A stretch of DNA of 64,000 nucleotides from Amycolatopsis nigrescens CSC17Ta-90 (GTDB lineage Bacteria > Actinomycetota > Actinomycetes > Mycobacteriales > Pseudonocardiaceae). Of the stretch, positions 17,148 through 26,799 are shown piece after piece. The notes beneath the pieces were generated by a model. It did not search any database and was not told the DNA's origin. It saw only the letters and a program-made list of their open reading frames with translations. The stretch spans positions 1,931,746 to 1,995,745 of the forward strand of contig NZ_ARVW01000001.1 of NCBI RefSeq assembly GCF_000384315.1. Direction: 5' to 3'. The translations under genes and the position numbers were made by a program. How positions within the stretch are numbered: the first letter of the stretch is position 1; every line of letters starts with the position of its first letter.

Positions 17148-18106
17148 TGCACGGACACCTCCCGGTCATCCACGAAATGAGCCAGCGCCCGCCGGGGTTC
17201 GTCGCACCGAACCTCAGCCCGGCCGGTCTCCGGTTGCTGCCGCGGGAACTGGGCGACGGGGTGCATGCCTTGATGGCCAACGAAATGCCCAAGGACAACA
17301 ACGGCCTCATCGTCGGCGAAAAGGCGGCGCTGGTCGTCGACTCCGGGGTCAGCCCGGACATCGGCAGGCACCTCCAGGAGGTCGCCGCGGATCTGACCGG
17401 CAAACCGATCCGGTACCTGGTCAACACGACCTACCACGGCGACCACACCTTCGGTAACACCGCGTTCGGCGAGGACGTCACGGTGTTCTCCTCGCGGATC
17501 AACAAGGCGGCGATGACCGATCTGGCCGCGGAGAAGCGGCTGCGCGCGGAAAGCATGTACGGCGACGACTCCCTGGATCGGGTGCTCACCTGGCGCGCGC
17601 CGGACGTCGTGTTCGACCGGTTCTGCGAGATCGACCTCGGCGGCCGCGTCGTGCAGCTGTGGCATCTGGGCCCCGGCAACGGTTCCGGCGACACCCTGGT
17701 GCACGTACCGGACGCCAAGGTGACCTTCACCGGCAACTTCGCCATGCCCGCCGGGGTGACCCCGATGATGCTGATCGGCGACCCGCTCGGCTACGCGCGC
17801 AGCCTAAGGACCATGCAGGCGATGCTCCCCGCGGACACCCTCGTGCCGGGACACGGCTTCCTCGGTCCGGCAGAGCCGGGCGTCTCGGTGTGGATCTCCT
17901 ACCTCGAACACCTGGCCGCCGCCGTGCACCGGGGCCTGTCCGACGGCGTCCCGGTGGAGGTGCTGTACGACGAGCTGCCCATGTGGGGAGTCGAACCGCC
18001 CGCCGCGGCGCCGGGGGAATTCCTCGCACTGGTGCGGTCGCTGCACCGGCTGAACATCCTGCTCACCTACCGCTGGCTGCGCGATGGGGCACCCCGGCTC
18101 CGGTAG
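17147..18106 (+). CDS. Metallo-beta-lactamase-fold protein with altered metal ligands
   Basis: A 319-residue MBL-fold protein. The usual NTHxHxDH motif reads NTTYHGDH (residues 93-100), so the first His ligand is Thr95. The following GPxHT motif reads LGPGNGS (Asn178 for His), and the bridging-Asp motif FTGD reads FTGN (Asn197). The last His is kept (LVPGHGFLGP). With three of six ligands changed, a normal di-zinc centre is unlikely; a mono-metal or non-catalytic role is possible. It is co-translated with the TetR gene (GAAAGGAGCAGG ahead of the start). Confidence 0.78.
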   Translation: MHGHLPVIHEMSQRPPGFVAPNLSPAGLRLLPRELGDGVHALMANEMPKDNNGLIVGEKAALVVDSGVSPDIGRHLQEVAADLTGKPIRYLVNTTYHGDHTFGNTAFGEDVTVFSSRINKAAMTDLAAEKRLRAESMYGDDSLDRVLTWRAPDVVFDRFCEIDLGGRVVQLWHLGPGNGSGDTLVHVPDAKVTFTGNFAMPAGVTPMMLIGDPLGYARSLRTMQAMLPADTLVPGHGFLGPAEPGVSVWISYLEHLAAAVHRGLSDGVPVEVLYDELPMWGVEPPAAAPGEFLALVRSLHRLNILLTYRWLRDGAPRLR

Positions 18107-18149
18107 CGATCAAGCCGCCTGGCGGAGCAGAACTGCCAGGATGGGGGTC

Positions 18150-20888
18150 ATGGGCGAGGGGGAACTGCAGGGCAGAAAGTCCGAAGAGGACGCGATCGCC
18201 GAACTGCTGGCTGGTGCCCGTGCGGGCACCAGCTCGTCGCTGGTGCTGCGCGGCGAGCCGGGCATCGGCAAGACGGCGTTGCTGGACCACGCCGCCGCGA
18301 CGGCCGGGGGCCTCCGGCTGGTCCGCGGCACCGGGGTCGAGTTCGAGGCGGAGCTGCCGTTCTCCGGGCTGCAGTTGCTGCTGCGCCCGGCGCTCGGTTC
18401 CCTCGCCGCGCTGCCCGGCCCGCAGCGCGAGGCGCTGGAGGCGGCGTTCGGGCTCGGGCCGGCGGCCGGGTCCGAGCCGATGCTGGTCGGGCTGGCGGCG
18501 CTGTCCCTGCTTGCGGAGCACGCGGACGAGACGGGCCTGCTGTGCCTCGTCGACGACGCGCAGTGGCTCGACCGGGCGTCGCGGGACGCGCTCCTGTTCG
18601 CCGCCCGGCGCCTGCACGCCGAGGGGGTGGTGATGATCTTCGCCGCCCGGGACGGTGAGGGTTCCTTCCCCGCTCCCGGTCTGCCGGAGTCGCGCCTCTC
18701 CGGGCTCGCGCCGGAGGCGGCCGCGGCCCTGCTCGACCGGCAGCCGCTCGCCCCCGCTGTGCGCTACCGCCTGCTCGCCGAGGCCGGCGGCAACCCGCTG
18801 GCCCTGCTGGAACTGCCGGTCGCGCTGGCCGCCGAAAGCGGCAGCGCGTTCTCGCCGGGCGCGCTCCCGCTCACCGGCCGACTGCAACTGGCCTTCCACG
18901 GCCAGGTCAGCCGGCTGCCGGCGGCCTGCCAGAGCCTGCTGCTGGTGGCAGCGGCCGACGAGACCGGCGAACTCGCGGTGATCCTGCCCGCCGCCGCCGA
19001 ACTTGGCGCGGGTGTCGAGGACCTGTCCCCCGCCGAGCAGGCCGGCCTGGTGCTCCGCGGCGACGCCGACGGCACCACGATCCGCTTCCGCCATCCGCTG
19101 CTCCGCGCCGCCGTCTACCAGCGGGCGCCGCTCGGGCAGCGCCTCGCCGTGCACCGCGCGCTCGCCGCCACCCTCGGCTCGCCCGAGCACGCCGACCGCC
19201 GCGCCTGGCATCTGGCGGCCGCCGCCACCGGGGCCGACGAAGACGCCGCCGCCGCGCTGGAGCGCACCGCCGCCCGCGCCCGCGAACGCAGTGGTCACGA
19301 GGCCGCCGCGGCGGCCTACGAACGGGCCGCCCGGCTGAGCGTCGAACCCGACACCAGGGCGCACCGCGAGGCACTGGCGGCAGAGGCCGCGTTGGAGGCT
19401 GGCGACCTGGAACGCGCCAAAGCCCTCGGCGGCCGTGCGACCCGGCGGCTGGCCGAGGACCCGGCGGTGAGCGCGCGAATCGCGCAGGTGCGGGCGCTCG
19501 CGGACTTCTGGCAGGGCTCCTACCCCGCCGCCCACCGGTCGCTGCTCGACGGCGCCGGGCTGATCAGCGACACCGATCCCGGCCAGGCCGCCGTGCTGCT
19601 GATCCAGGCCGTGCACACCTCGTGGTACCTGGGGGAACGCCAGCTCGCGGCGACACTCGACCGGCTGGCCGCGCTGCCGCTGGCCGACGCGGATCCGCTC
19701 GCGCCGGTGGGGCCCTACCTGGCCCACCTCGACCGGGGTCTGGCCGAACAACCGCCGCCGCTGGGCGAAACCCTCGCGGCGGTGCGGCGGCGGGGCCGGG
19801 TGCCCGACCAGGTGTCGCTGATCCTCTGCGGAGTGGCACTCGCGCTGGGCCAGGACGCCGACGCCTACGAGCTGGCGACCGCGCTCGCCGCCGAACACCG
19901 TGCCAGGGGCGGCGCCGGCCGGCTGCCGACGGTGTTGTTCTTCATGGCCGAGGGCGAGGTGTTCACCGGGCGGCATCTGGACGCCATCGGCACCGCGACC
20001 GAGGCGCTGGGACTCGCCCGCGACACCGGCCAGCGGCAGTGGGTCAGCCAGTTCAGCAGCGTGCTCGCCTACCTCGACGCGGCCACCGGAGCGGAGGCGG
20101 ACTGCCGGCGCCACGCCGAAGTAGGGCTGGCGGGGGCCACCGCCGGGGCCATCTCCCCCGGCGCGCCGTGGGCGCACTGGTCGCTCGGGCTGCTGGACCT
20201 CGGTCTCGGCCGGGCTGAAGCGGCGCTGGCCCGCTTCGAGCGCCTGACCCGCGAGCCGCTGCGCCATCACATCTGCGCCACCCGTTCCACGCCCGACCTG
20301 GTGGAGGCGGCGGTGCGGGTGGGCGCGCCGGAACGCGCCGCCGAGCCGCTGGCGCGCTTCGAGCGGTGGGCCGGGTCGGTCCGGCAGCCGTGGGCGGACG
20401 CGCTCGTGCTGCGCTGCCGCGGGCTGCTCGCCACCGACGACCAGGCCGAGGCGCACTACACGGCGGCCCTCGAACTGCACGACGGAGACGTCCGCGCGCT
20501 GGAGTACGCCAGGACCGCGCTGCTCTACGGCGAGTGGCTGCGCAGGGCCAGGCGGAAGGCCGAGGCGCGCGGGTGGCTGCACGACGCGCTGGAGGTCTTC
20601 GACCGGCTCGGCATGCGGCCGTGGGCCGAACGCACCCGCGGCGAGCTGACCGCGACCGGCGCCAAGGACCAGGGCCCCAGACCCGCCGAAGGCGTGGCCG
20701 CCGGCCTCACCCCGCAGGAGCTGCAGATCGCCAGGCTCGCCGCGCGGGGACTGTCCAATCGCGACATCGCCGCGCAGCTCTTCCTCAGCCACCGCACGGT
20801 CGGCTACCACCTCTACAAGGCCTACCCCAAACTCGGCGTCGCCTCCCGCGGCGAGCTCAAGGATTTCGCCGACCGACTCGGCCTGTGA
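18150..20888 (+). CDS. Large ATP-binding LuxR-family regulator (LAL)
   Basis: A 912-residue LAL-type regulator. The AAA/NTPase domain has Walker A GEPGIGKTALLDHAA and Walker B TGLLCLVDDAQWLD; a long alpha-helical TPR-like middle part follows; the C-terminal LuxR HTH is GLTPQELQIARLAARGLSNR followed by DIAAQLFLSHRTVGYHLYK. LALs act as activators, often of catabolic or antibiotic clusters. ATG 18150 is preferred over 18141 because GGGGG lies 3-8 bases upstream. A perfect hairpin terminator follows the stop. Confidence 0.9.
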   Translation: MGEGELQGRKSEEDAIAELLAGARAGTSSSLVLRGEPGIGKTALLDHAAATAGGLRLVRGTGVEFEAELPFSGLQLLLRPALGSLAALPGPQREALEAAFGLGPAAGSEPMLVGLAALSLLAEHADETGLLCLVDDAQWLDRASRDALLFAARRLHAEGVVMIFAARDGEGSFPAPGLPESRLSGLAPEAAAALLDRQPLAPAVRYRLLAEAGGNPLALLELPVALAAESGSAFSPGALPLTGRLQLAFHGQVSRLPAACQSLLLVAAADETGELAVILPAAAELGAGVEDLSPAEQAGLVLRGDADGTTIRFRHPLLRAAVYQRAPLGQRLAVHRALAATLGSPEHADRRAWHLAAAATGADEDAAAALERTAARARERSGHEAAAAAYERAARLSVEPDTRAHREALAAEAALEAGDLERAKALGGRATRRLAEDPAVSARIAQVRALADFWQGSYPAAHRSLLDGAGLISDTDPGQAAVLLIQAVHTSWYLGERQLAATLDRLAALPLADADPLAPVGPYLAHLDRGLAEQPPPLGETLAAVRRRGRVPDQVSLILCGVALALGQDADAYELATALAAEHRARGGAGRLPTVLFFMAEGEVFTGRHLDAIGTATEALGLARDTGQRQWVSQFSSVLAYLDAATGAEADCRRHAEVGLAGATAGAISPGAPWAHWSLGLLDLGLGRAEAALARFERLTREPLRHHICATRSTPDLVEAAVRVGAPERAAEPLARFERWAGSVRQPWADALVLRCRGLLATDDQAEAHYTAALELHDGDVRALEYARTALLYGEWLRRARRKAEARGWLHDALEVFDRLGMRPWAERTRGELTATGAKDQGPRPAEGVAAGLTPQELQIARLAARGLSNRDIAAQLFLSHRTVGYHLYKAYPKLGVASRGELKDFADRLGL

Positions 20889-20894
20889 CAACGC

Positions 20895-20948
20895 GCAAAT
20901 AGCCGGCTTTTTGCCCCTTCGAGTCAGGGCAAAAAGCCGGCTATTTGC
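20895..20948. terminator. Perfect hairpin terminator, repeat-family copy 3
   Basis: Two perfectly complementary 22-base arms (20895-20916 and 20927-20948) around a 10-base loop, arm beginning GCAAATAGCCGGCTTTTTGC. It separates the convergent LAL and DUF1330 genes and so would stop transcription from both sides. Confidence 0.8.
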
Positions 20949-20958
20949 CGGTTGGGGG

Positions 20959-21303
20959 TCAGACGGCCAGTGCGGCTCGGATGGCTCGGGCGGTGGAAGC
21001 CGGGTCGTAGTCCTCGGGGACGCCGCCGACCAGGATGATGTCGCCTTCGATGTGCCGCGAGCGCAGCGGCGCGATCTCCTGGTACGCGGGCGAATCCCAC
21101 CAGGCCCGCGCTTCGGCGAGGCCGGGGAAGCCGATCATCACGATGCCCCCGTCCCAGCTGCCTTCCTTCACTTCGTGCGGCGTGACGTGCACGAGAAAGC
21201 GACCGCCGTACGGCTCGAAGGTGCCGGGGATGCGCTCGATGTACTCGGCGATCTCCTCGTGCGGCGGGGCGTCCTGCAGGGTGGCGATGACGTAGGCGGT
21301 CAT
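20959..21303 (-). CDS. DUF1330 domain protein
   Basis: A 114-residue dimeric alpha/beta-barrel-like protein. MTAYVIATLQDAPPHEEIAE, PYGGRFLVHVTPHEVKEGSW and IVMIGFPGLAEARAWWDSPA fit DUF1330 closely. The function of the family is unknown. It sits 42 bp downstream of an NTF2-like gene on the same strand, probably in one operon. Confidence 0.85.
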   Translation of the reverse strand: MTAYVIATLQDAPPHEEIAEYIERIPGTFEPYGGRFLVHVTPHEVKEGSWDGGIVMIGFPGLAEARAWWDSPAYQEIAPLRSRHIEGDIILVGGVPEDYDPASTARAIRAALAV

Positions 21304-21345
21304 GGTTTCTCCTCTGTTCCGAGGTGAGCGGGGTGAGCGGGGTGT

Positions 21346-23158
<1,813 letters not shown>

Positions 23159-23230
23159 CCCTCGTATGCCCTAACCCATTAGGTCCATCCAAAGGCGAAC
23201 ACGTCAGGTTTGCACGGCAAAGCTCGCTCG

Positions 23231-23407
23231 TTACATGCCGCGAGCCTCGCGGATCCGTTCTTCCGTCCAGTATTCGTCCTGTCGCCGCCGTTCCTCAGGA
23301 TCGGACGGAAGGTGGTGTACGACCGCCTTCTCCAGGTCTTCGCGGGAGGGAACCGGTTCCTGGTCACCTTCGTGATCCTGTGGCCATGTTCCCGGATTGT
23401 CCGACAT
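23231..23407 (-). CDS. Small hydrophilic protein of unknown function
   Basis: A 58-residue acidic, charged protein starting MSDNPGTWPQDHEGDQEPVP and ending YWTEERIREARGM. A good Shine-Dalgarno (GGAGGTGAG) lies 8 bp before the ATG. No family recognised. It overlaps the end of the preceding small gene by 44 bp and may belong to a transcript with ligA. Confidence 0.5.
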   Translation of the reverse strand: MSDNPGTWPQDHEGDQEPVPSREDLEKAVVHHLPSDPEERRRQDEYWTEERIREARGM

Positions 23408-23576
23408 CCGTGGTCTCACCTCCGCACACTCCGGCACTGCGCCAATCGGCGAAGTCTTGCACCTGCACGGCCTCCAGGATCGGCCTGGCGAACTGTTCGT
23501 TGAACGCGTCCGCGACCGCGCGGATGCCGGCGCTGATGATGAGCTGCGCGACCTCGGTCGGGCGCAGCCGCAGCAC
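23364..23576 (-). CDS. Small helical protein of unknown function
   Basis: About 70 residues if the GTG at 23576 is the start: LRLRPTEVAQLIISAGIRAV, DAFNEQFARPILEAVQVQDF. Third codon positions are strongly G/C, so the frame is coding, but no clear ribosome-binding site is seen and the frame is open further upstream. It follows ligA on the same strand by 50 bp. No family recognised. Confidence 0.45.
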   Translation of the reverse strand: MLRLRPTEVAQLIISAGIRAVADAFNEQFARPILEAVQVQDFADWRSAGVCGGETTDVGQSGNMATGSRR

Positions 23577-23626
23577 TACCGAAGCGGCGAACAGCTGGAG
23601 CCCTGCAGAACAGCCTGCCCGCGGCA

Positions 23627-25618
23627 CTAGACGACGCCGGCCTCGATCAACTGTGGCCAGATCACGCTCTGGTCGACGACCTCGACGCCGAACTTCTCGG
23701 CCTTGGTGAGCTTGCTCGCCCCGACCTCGGCGCCGGTGATGAGCAGGTCGGTGCTCGCCGAGACCGAGGACGCGATGGTGGCGCCCGCCTTTTCGCACAA
23801 CCGCTGGAAGGTCGGGCGGGCGACCTTCTCCCCGGAGCGCGGATCGTTGATCGCGCCGGTGACCACCACCGTCTTGCCGGCCAGTGGCGCGCCGGCCGCG
23901 ACGACCGGCGGGAGGTCCTCCTCGCGCACATCCAGGGAGACCCCGCGCGCTCGCAGCCGCTCGAGTTCGGGCCGCAGCCGGGTGAGGTGCTCGATCAGCG
24001 AGGCGGCGACCTTCGGCCCGATGTCCTCCACCGCCACCAGCCCGTCGACCCCGGCTTCGGCGACCTCCTCCAGCGAGCCGAAACCCGCGCGGCACAGCCG
24101 GGCGGCGGTGCCCTCGGAGGCCATCGGGATCGCCAGCCCGATCAGCGCGCGGCGCAGCCCGACCTGGCGGCTGTTGTCGATCGACTCGATCATGCGCGCG
24201 GCCGAGACCTCGCCGATGCGGTCGAACTCCAGCAACTTCTCCTCGGTCAGCCGGTAGAAGTCCGAGGGGTGCTCCAATATGCCCGCCTCGGCCAGCCGTT
24301 CGATCCACACCCCGCCGATGGCCTCGATGTCCGCGGCCGCCCGCGACGCCCAGTGGATCAGCCGCCGCACCGTCTGGGCCGGGCAGGCGACGTTGGTGCA
24401 GAACAGTTCGCGGCTGTTGCCCTGCTCGGTCAACGGCTGCTCGCACGAAGGGCAGGTGGTGGGCGGCACGATCTCCCGCTCCGCGCCGGTGCGCTTCGAG
24501 GCGTCGAGCACGCCGGCCACGAACGGGATCACGTCGCCGGCCCGGCGCACCAGCACCGTGTCGCCGATCCTGATGCCGCGGGCGCGGATCACCTCCTGGT
24601 TGGCCAGCGTCGCGCGGGTGACCGTGGTCCCGCCCACGAACACCGGCTCCAGCCAGGCGACCGGGGCGATCTTGCCGGTCTTGCCGACGTCCCAGACCAC
24701 ATCGGCGAGCACCGTGGTCTTCTCCTCCGCGGCGAACTTGTACGCCAGGGCACCGCGGGGCGAACTGGAGCGGGTGCCGGCCGCGGCGTAGGCGTCCCGG
24801 TCGGCCAGCCGCAGCACGGCACCGTCCAGGTCGTAGTCCAGGTCGTTGCGCTGCCGCTCGATCTCCGCGATCACGGCCTGCGCCGCGGCCGCGTCCGCGC
24901 AGTGCCGCATGTCGGCGACGGTGAACCCGATCGTGCGCAGCGCGCGCTCCAGGTCGGTCTCCGCGCCTTCGGGGTCGATGTCCAGGTCGAAGGCGAAGAA
25001 CCGCAGGCGGCGACCGGCGACGGTGGCCGGGTCCTTGGCCCGCAGGGTGCCCGCGGCGGCGTTGCGCGGGTTGATCAGCGGCTTGTCCGGATGCTCGGTG
25101 TTGTAGGCGGCGAAGGTGGAGCGCAGCATGACCGCCTCGCCGCGCACCTCGACCCGGCCCGCCGCGCCGACCCGCTCCGGGATCCCGTCGGCAAGTACCC
25201 GCACCAGCATGGTCACGTCGTCGCCGGTCGTCCCGTCCCCGCGGGTGATCGCCCGCGCCAGCCGCCCGTCCTCGTAGACCAGTGCCAGCGACAGCCCGTC
25301 CAGCTTCGGCATCACCACCACCGGCTGGCCGGGAAAGCGCTCGAAGAACGCCTCCACCTGCTCGGGCCTGGTGGCTTTGTCCAGCGACAGCATCGGCCGC
25401 GAGTGCCGGATCGGCGCGTGCAGCACCGCGGGTGCACCCACCTGCTCCAGCGGGTTCGGGTCCGGTGCCAGCTCCGGGTTCGCCTCGATCAGGCCCCGCA
25501 GCTCGTCTTCGATCGCGTCGTACTCGGCGTCCGCCACCGTCGGCGAACCCCGGTAGTAGGCGTCGCGCAGCACTACGACCTGGTCAGCGAGTTCCTGGAT
25601 GCGCTCCCGTGCGTTCAC
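23627..25618 (-). CDS. ligA: NAD+-dependent DNA ligase LigA
   Basis: A 663-residue NAD+-dependent DNA ligase, sealing nicks in duplex DNA. Domains in order: Ia NMN-binding (LRDAYYRGSPTVADAEYDAI), adenylation domain with active Lys in VVMPKLDGLSLALVYEDG, OB fold, Cys4 zinc finger (CPSCEQPL...CTNVACPAQ), helix-hairpin-helix region (IEAIGGVWIERLAEAG, VEDIGPKVAASLIEHL) and a C-terminal BRCT domain starting LAGKTVVVTGA. The BRCT domain is slightly atypical (AINDPRSGEKVARP insertion). Whether this is the sole essential ligase or a paralogue cannot be judged here. Confidence 0.95.
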   Translation of the reverse strand: MNARERIQELADQVVVLRDAYYRGSPTVADAEYDAIEDELRGLIEANPELAPDPNPLEQVGAPAVLHAPIRHSRPMLSLDKATRPEQVEAFFERFPGQPVVVMPKLDGLSLALVYEDGRLARAITRGDGTTGDDVTMLVRVLADGIPERVGAAGRVEVRGEAVMLRSTFAAYNTEHPDKPLINPRNAAAGTLRAKDPATVAGRRLRFFAFDLDIDPEGAETDLERALRTIGFTVADMRHCADAAAAQAVIAEIERQRNDLDYDLDGAVLRLADRDAYAAAGTRSSSPRGALAYKFAAEEKTTVLADVVWDVGKTGKIAPVAWLEPVFVGGTTVTRATLANQEVIRARGIRIGDTVLVRRAGDVIPFVAGVLDASKRTGAEREIVPPTTCPSCEQPLTEQGNSRELFCTNVACPAQTVRRLIHWASRAAADIEAIGGVWIERLAEAGILEHPSDFYRLTEEKLLEFDRIGEVSAARMIESIDNSRQVGLRRALIGLAIPMASEGTAARLCRAGFGSLEEVAEAGVDGLVAVEDIGPKVAASLIEHLTRLRPELERLRARGVSLDVREEDLPPVVAAGAPLAGKTVVVTGAINDPRSGEKVARPTFQRLCEKAGATIASSVSASTDLLITGAEVGASKLTKAEKFGVEVVDQSVIWPQLIEAGVV

Positions 25619-25676
25619 GGCAGCTGACGTTACCCGCGCTCACCGACAAACCGGTGCACCCGCGCGCTCTCGCATA

Positions 25677-25690
25677 TTACCGGCCGGTAA
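25677..25690. promoter_or_regulatory. Perfect 14-bp palindrome upstream of vanH
   Basis: TTACCGGCCGGTAA directly abuts the VanR-type repeats of the vanH promoter. The full palindrome is absent at the otherwise duplicated vanY promoter. The TTAC...GTAA form resembles TetR-family operators; the cognate regulator is unknown. Confidence 0.5.
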
Positions 25691-25755
25691 CATATCGTCG
25701 GCATATCGAAAACCGGATACGTGCTGGCAACACCGCACTCCCTTGACTGGGCGGC
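25691..25755 (+). promoter_or_regulatory. vanH promoter region with VanR-type direct repeats
   Basis: CATATCG occurs at 25691-25697 and again 11 bp later at 25702-25708, one helical turn apart on the same face, as OmpR-family regulators prefer. The 44 bp from 25691 match the vanY upstream region (31832 onward) at 41 positions. A weak GGGCGG precedes the ATG. Confidence 0.75.
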
Positions 25756-26799
25756 ATGACCTACCGCGAACCAGCACGAACGGCGGCCCGCCGCGCCCGA
25801 TCGCTGGCGCCATGGTCCTACTCGGCCGCCCCGGGAACGGGAATCACGATCTATGGATGCGGACCGGACGAGGCCGCCTTGTTCCGGGAGATGGCGCCTC
25901 GCTTCGGCGTCAGGCCGACCATCACGGAGGCAGCGGTATCCGAAGCCAATATCGAGCTGGCATCCGGAAATCGATGCATCAGCGTTGGTCATAAAACTCG
26001 GCTCACAGATAACATCCTTCTTGCCCTCGGCCAGGCAGGCGTAACGTATATCTCCACCAGAAGCATTGGCTACAACCACATCAATGTGGAGTACGCGGAA
26101 AGTATCGGCATCTCCGTCGAGAACGTCGCCTACTCACCCGACAGCGTGGCCGACTACACGCTGATGCTGATGTTGATGGCGGTGCGAAATGCCCGATCCA
26201 TTGTCAGGCGCGCGGCCGTTCACGACTACAGGCTGACCGACGCGCCGGGAAAAGAACTGCGCGACCTGACTGTCGGGATAGTTGGCACCGGGCGCATTGG
26301 CGCGGCGGTCATGGACCGGCTGCGGGGCTTCGGCTGCCGCATACTGGCCCATGACACCCGCCCCGAAGCCGCCGCCGACTATGTTAGCCTCGATGAATTG
26401 TTGCAGCGGAGCGATATTGTCACGCTGCACACGCCACTCAACGCCGACACCCATCACCTCTTGAACCGTCAACGTATCGAGAAGATGAAGCGCAGCGCGT
26501 ACATCGTCAATACCGGACGCGGTTCGCTCATCGACACCGAGGCCCTCGTGTCGGCACTGGAAAGCGGTGAACTGGGCGGCGCGGCGCTGGATGTACTCGA
26601 AGGAGAAGACGGAATATTCTACGCAGATTGCCGGAACAAACCCATCGAAAGCAGCCTGTTGCCGCGGTTGCAAGAACTGCCGAACGTGATCGTCAGCCCG
26701 CATACCGCCTATTACACGGACCACGCCCTGCGCGATGCTGTTGAAAACTCTATTGCCAACTGCCTGAACTTCGAAAGTAGAAAGCGGCACTGGATATGA
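25756..26799 (+). CDS. vanH: D-lactate dehydrogenase VanH
   Basis: A 347-residue 2-hydroxyacid dehydrogenase that reduces pyruvate to D-lactate for D-Ala-D-Lac synthesis. After about 28 unmatched residues, GITIYGCGPDEA begins the VanH core; ISTRSIGYNHIN, NAD-binding VGIVGTGRIGAAV, INTGRGS-like VNTGRGSLIDTE and the catalytic His in VSPHTAYYTDHALRD follow. The first residues (MTYREPARTAA) resemble the start of VanY (MTRSESVRTTA), and the upstream DNA is duplicated too, so this N-terminus looks borrowed. Codon usage is less G/C-biased than in flanking genes. The stop overlaps vanA by 4 bp. Confidence 0.95.
   Translation: MTYREPARTAARRARSLAPWSYSAAPGTGITIYGCGPDEAALFREMAPRFGVRPTITEAAVSEANIELASGNRCISVGHKTRLTDNILLALGQAGVTYISTRSIGYNHINVEYAESIGISVENVAYSPDSVADYTLMLMLMAVRNARSIVRRAAVHDYRLTDAPGKELRDLTVGIVGTGRIGAAVMDRLRGFGCRILAHDTRPEAAADYVSLDELLQRSDIVTLHTPLNADTHHLLNRQRIEKMKRSAYIVNTGRGSLIDTEALVSALESGELGGAALDVLEGEDGIFYADCRNKPIESSLLPRLQELPNVIVSPHTAYYTDHALRDAVENSIANCLNFESRKRHWI

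Noticed and set aside
18063..20891. Very long open frame antisense to the LAL regulator (about 940 codons), and similar ones at 10272-13055 and 373-2937
   Set aside because: They mirror real genes with clear domains on the other strand; their translations are Arg/Gly/Pro/His-rich without motifs, as expected from high-GC shadows.
23163..23230. CCTAACCCATTAGG inverted repeat as an attachment site
   Set aside because: Only 5-base arms, no tRNA or integrase nearby; more likely a minor terminator or chance.
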